Shown piece after piece: positions 63,435 to 64,000 of a stretch of 64,000 bases of DNA. The notes below the pieces were generated by a model, which was given only the letters and a program-made list of their open reading frames with translations, did no database searches and was not told where the DNA came from. Source of the stretch: Ruminiclostridium sufflavum DSM 19573 (lineage in GTDB: Bacteria > Bacillota > Clostridia > Acetivibrionales > DSM-1351); the NCBI RefSeq assembly GCF_003208175.1, contig NZ_QKMR01000001.1, forward strand, positions 102,502 through 166,501, written 5' to 3'. The position numbers and the translations under genes were made by a program. Each line of letters opens with the position of its first letter. Position 1 is the stretch's first letter.

Positions 63435-64000
63435 CTATCCGCTCTCCATACACCTGTTATTTCTGTTCCTTATTATCAGCTTCTGTGCTTCCAATATCAC
63501 CTTTTTATCCTTGGGAATTGAATCGGTGATAAATACATTGCTTCCTATCACTGCGCCCTCCTCTATGACCGTATTTCCTCCCAGTATTGTGGCTCCCGCA
63601 TATATCGTGACAAAATCCCTGATTGTCGGATGTCTTTTCACATCCTTCAGCTTCTGTCCGCTGGCAGTGGAAATAGCCCCCAGAGTAACTCCCTGATATA
63701 TTTTTACATGGCTGCCGATTTCTGTTGTTTCTCCGATTACCACACCTGTACCGTGGTCGATAAAAAAATGCGCTCCTATTTTGACAGCAGGATGAATATC
63801 TATCCCTGTTTTTGCATGGGCATATTCTCCTATAAGTCTCGGCACAAGCGGTACTCTCATGCAATAAAACAAATGGGCTATCCTGTATACATTTACCGCA
63901 AATACTCCGGGATAGCAAAGAAGGATTTCCTGAAAGCTGACAGCGGCAGGGTCACCCTCATATGCAGCCTTAATATCCGTCATTGAGATTTCTCTTAATG
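63435..64000 (-). CDS. cysE: Serine O-acetyltransferase, 5' end beyond the window
   Basis: Left-handed beta-helix acetyltransferase making O-acetylserine for cysteine synthesis. Seen are AAYEGDPAAVSFQEILLCYP, PRLIGEYAHAKTGIDIHP, FFIDHGTGVVIGETTEIG and YQGVTLGAIST. The frame is open past the ATG at 63983 to the window edge (LREIS precedes it), and long-form relatives have about 100 more N-terminal residues, so the gene is probably truncated here. Its place at the head of the operon suggests a dedicated cysteine supply for the four cysteine-using modules. Confidence 0.88.
   Translation of the reverse strand, partial: LREISMTDIKAAYEGDPAAVSFQEILLCYPGVFAVNVYRIAHLFYCMRVPLVPRLIGEYAHAKTGIDIHPAVKIGAHFFIDHGTGVVIGETTEIGSHVKIYQGVTLGAISTASGQKLKDVKRHPTIRDFVTIYAGATILGGNTVIEEGAVIGSNVFITDSIPKDKKVILEAQKLIIRNRNNRCMESG

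Noticed and set aside
1-64000. CRISPR arrays, tRNA or rRNA genes, intact insertion sequences
   Set aside because: No regularly spaced repeats with unique spacers, no tRNA/rRNA signatures and no transposase gene were recognised on either strand.

Overview
The window looks like AT-rich Clostridia DNA, most likely a cellulosome-forming anaerobe of the Ruminiclostridium / Clostridium cluster III type. Two secreted glycosidases end in paired dockerin repeats, ribosome binding sites are strong AGGAGG types, TTG and GTG starts are frequent, and genes sit in long co-directional operons. Genus assignment is inference.

Positions 1-7.4 kb hold a truncated methyl-accepting chemotaxis protein behind a 92-bp tandem repeat, a dockerin-bearing GH30 xylanase, a cytoplasmic GH43 glycosidase, a dockerin-bearing GH18 chitinase and a one-component regulator (excisionase-type HTH fused to a periplasmic-binding-like sensor). 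Positions 7.4-16.4 kb hold repeat-rich non-coding DNA, a hairpin-rich leader ahead of a methyltransferase / cytosolic binding-protein pair, a DUF815 ATPase, an alpha/beta hydrolase, a PLP decarboxylase, a CorA transporter with a structured leader, and a small protein made of 14-residue repeats.

Positions 36.5 down to 16.5 kb form one minus-strand run of 21 genes behind a consensus sigma-A promoter (TTGACA-N17-TATAAT). It joins bacterial microcompartment (BMC) shell genes (one canonical BMC-H, one divergent BMC-H-like protein, one BMC-P/EutN) to an aminoshikimate-type pathway: an ADH synthase (AroA'/GriI-like) and a type II dehydroquinate synthase (AroB'/GriH-like). Further genes encode an adenylate-forming ligase, acyl carrier protein, acyl-CoA dehydrogenase, a TrpB-like synthase with a BMC-type tail, a UbiD/UbiX pair, a DgcN/DgcA-like pair, a GNAT enzyme, a BtrH-like acyltransferase, two ABC half-exporters, a YbaK tRNA-editing protein and a TrpXYZ-like importer. 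No aldehyde dehydrogenase, alcohol dehydrogenase or PduL phosphotransacylase is present, so this is not a standard catabolic metabolosome. It reads as a BMC-associated biosynthetic cluster, probably for a modified aromatic or amino-acid-like compound, and is the best candidate here for an undescribed system.

Positions 64.0 down to 36.9 kb form a second minus-strand operon, ending at a clear Rho-independent terminator, for a salicylate-capped siderophore-like nonribosomal peptide. It encodes a serine acetyltransferase (cut by the window edge), a salicyl-AMP ligase, an ArCP-Cy-A-PCP-Cy-A-PCP synthetase, a thiazolinyl imide reductase, a free-standing Cy domain, an A-PCP protein, a second reductase of a different family, a Cy-A(MT)-PCP-TE synthetase, a YbtP/YbtQ-like ABC pair and a salicylate synthase. 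All four adenylation domains carry a cysteine-type code, so the line should condense salicylate with four cysteines, more than pyochelin (two) or yersiniabactin (three plus a malonyl unit).
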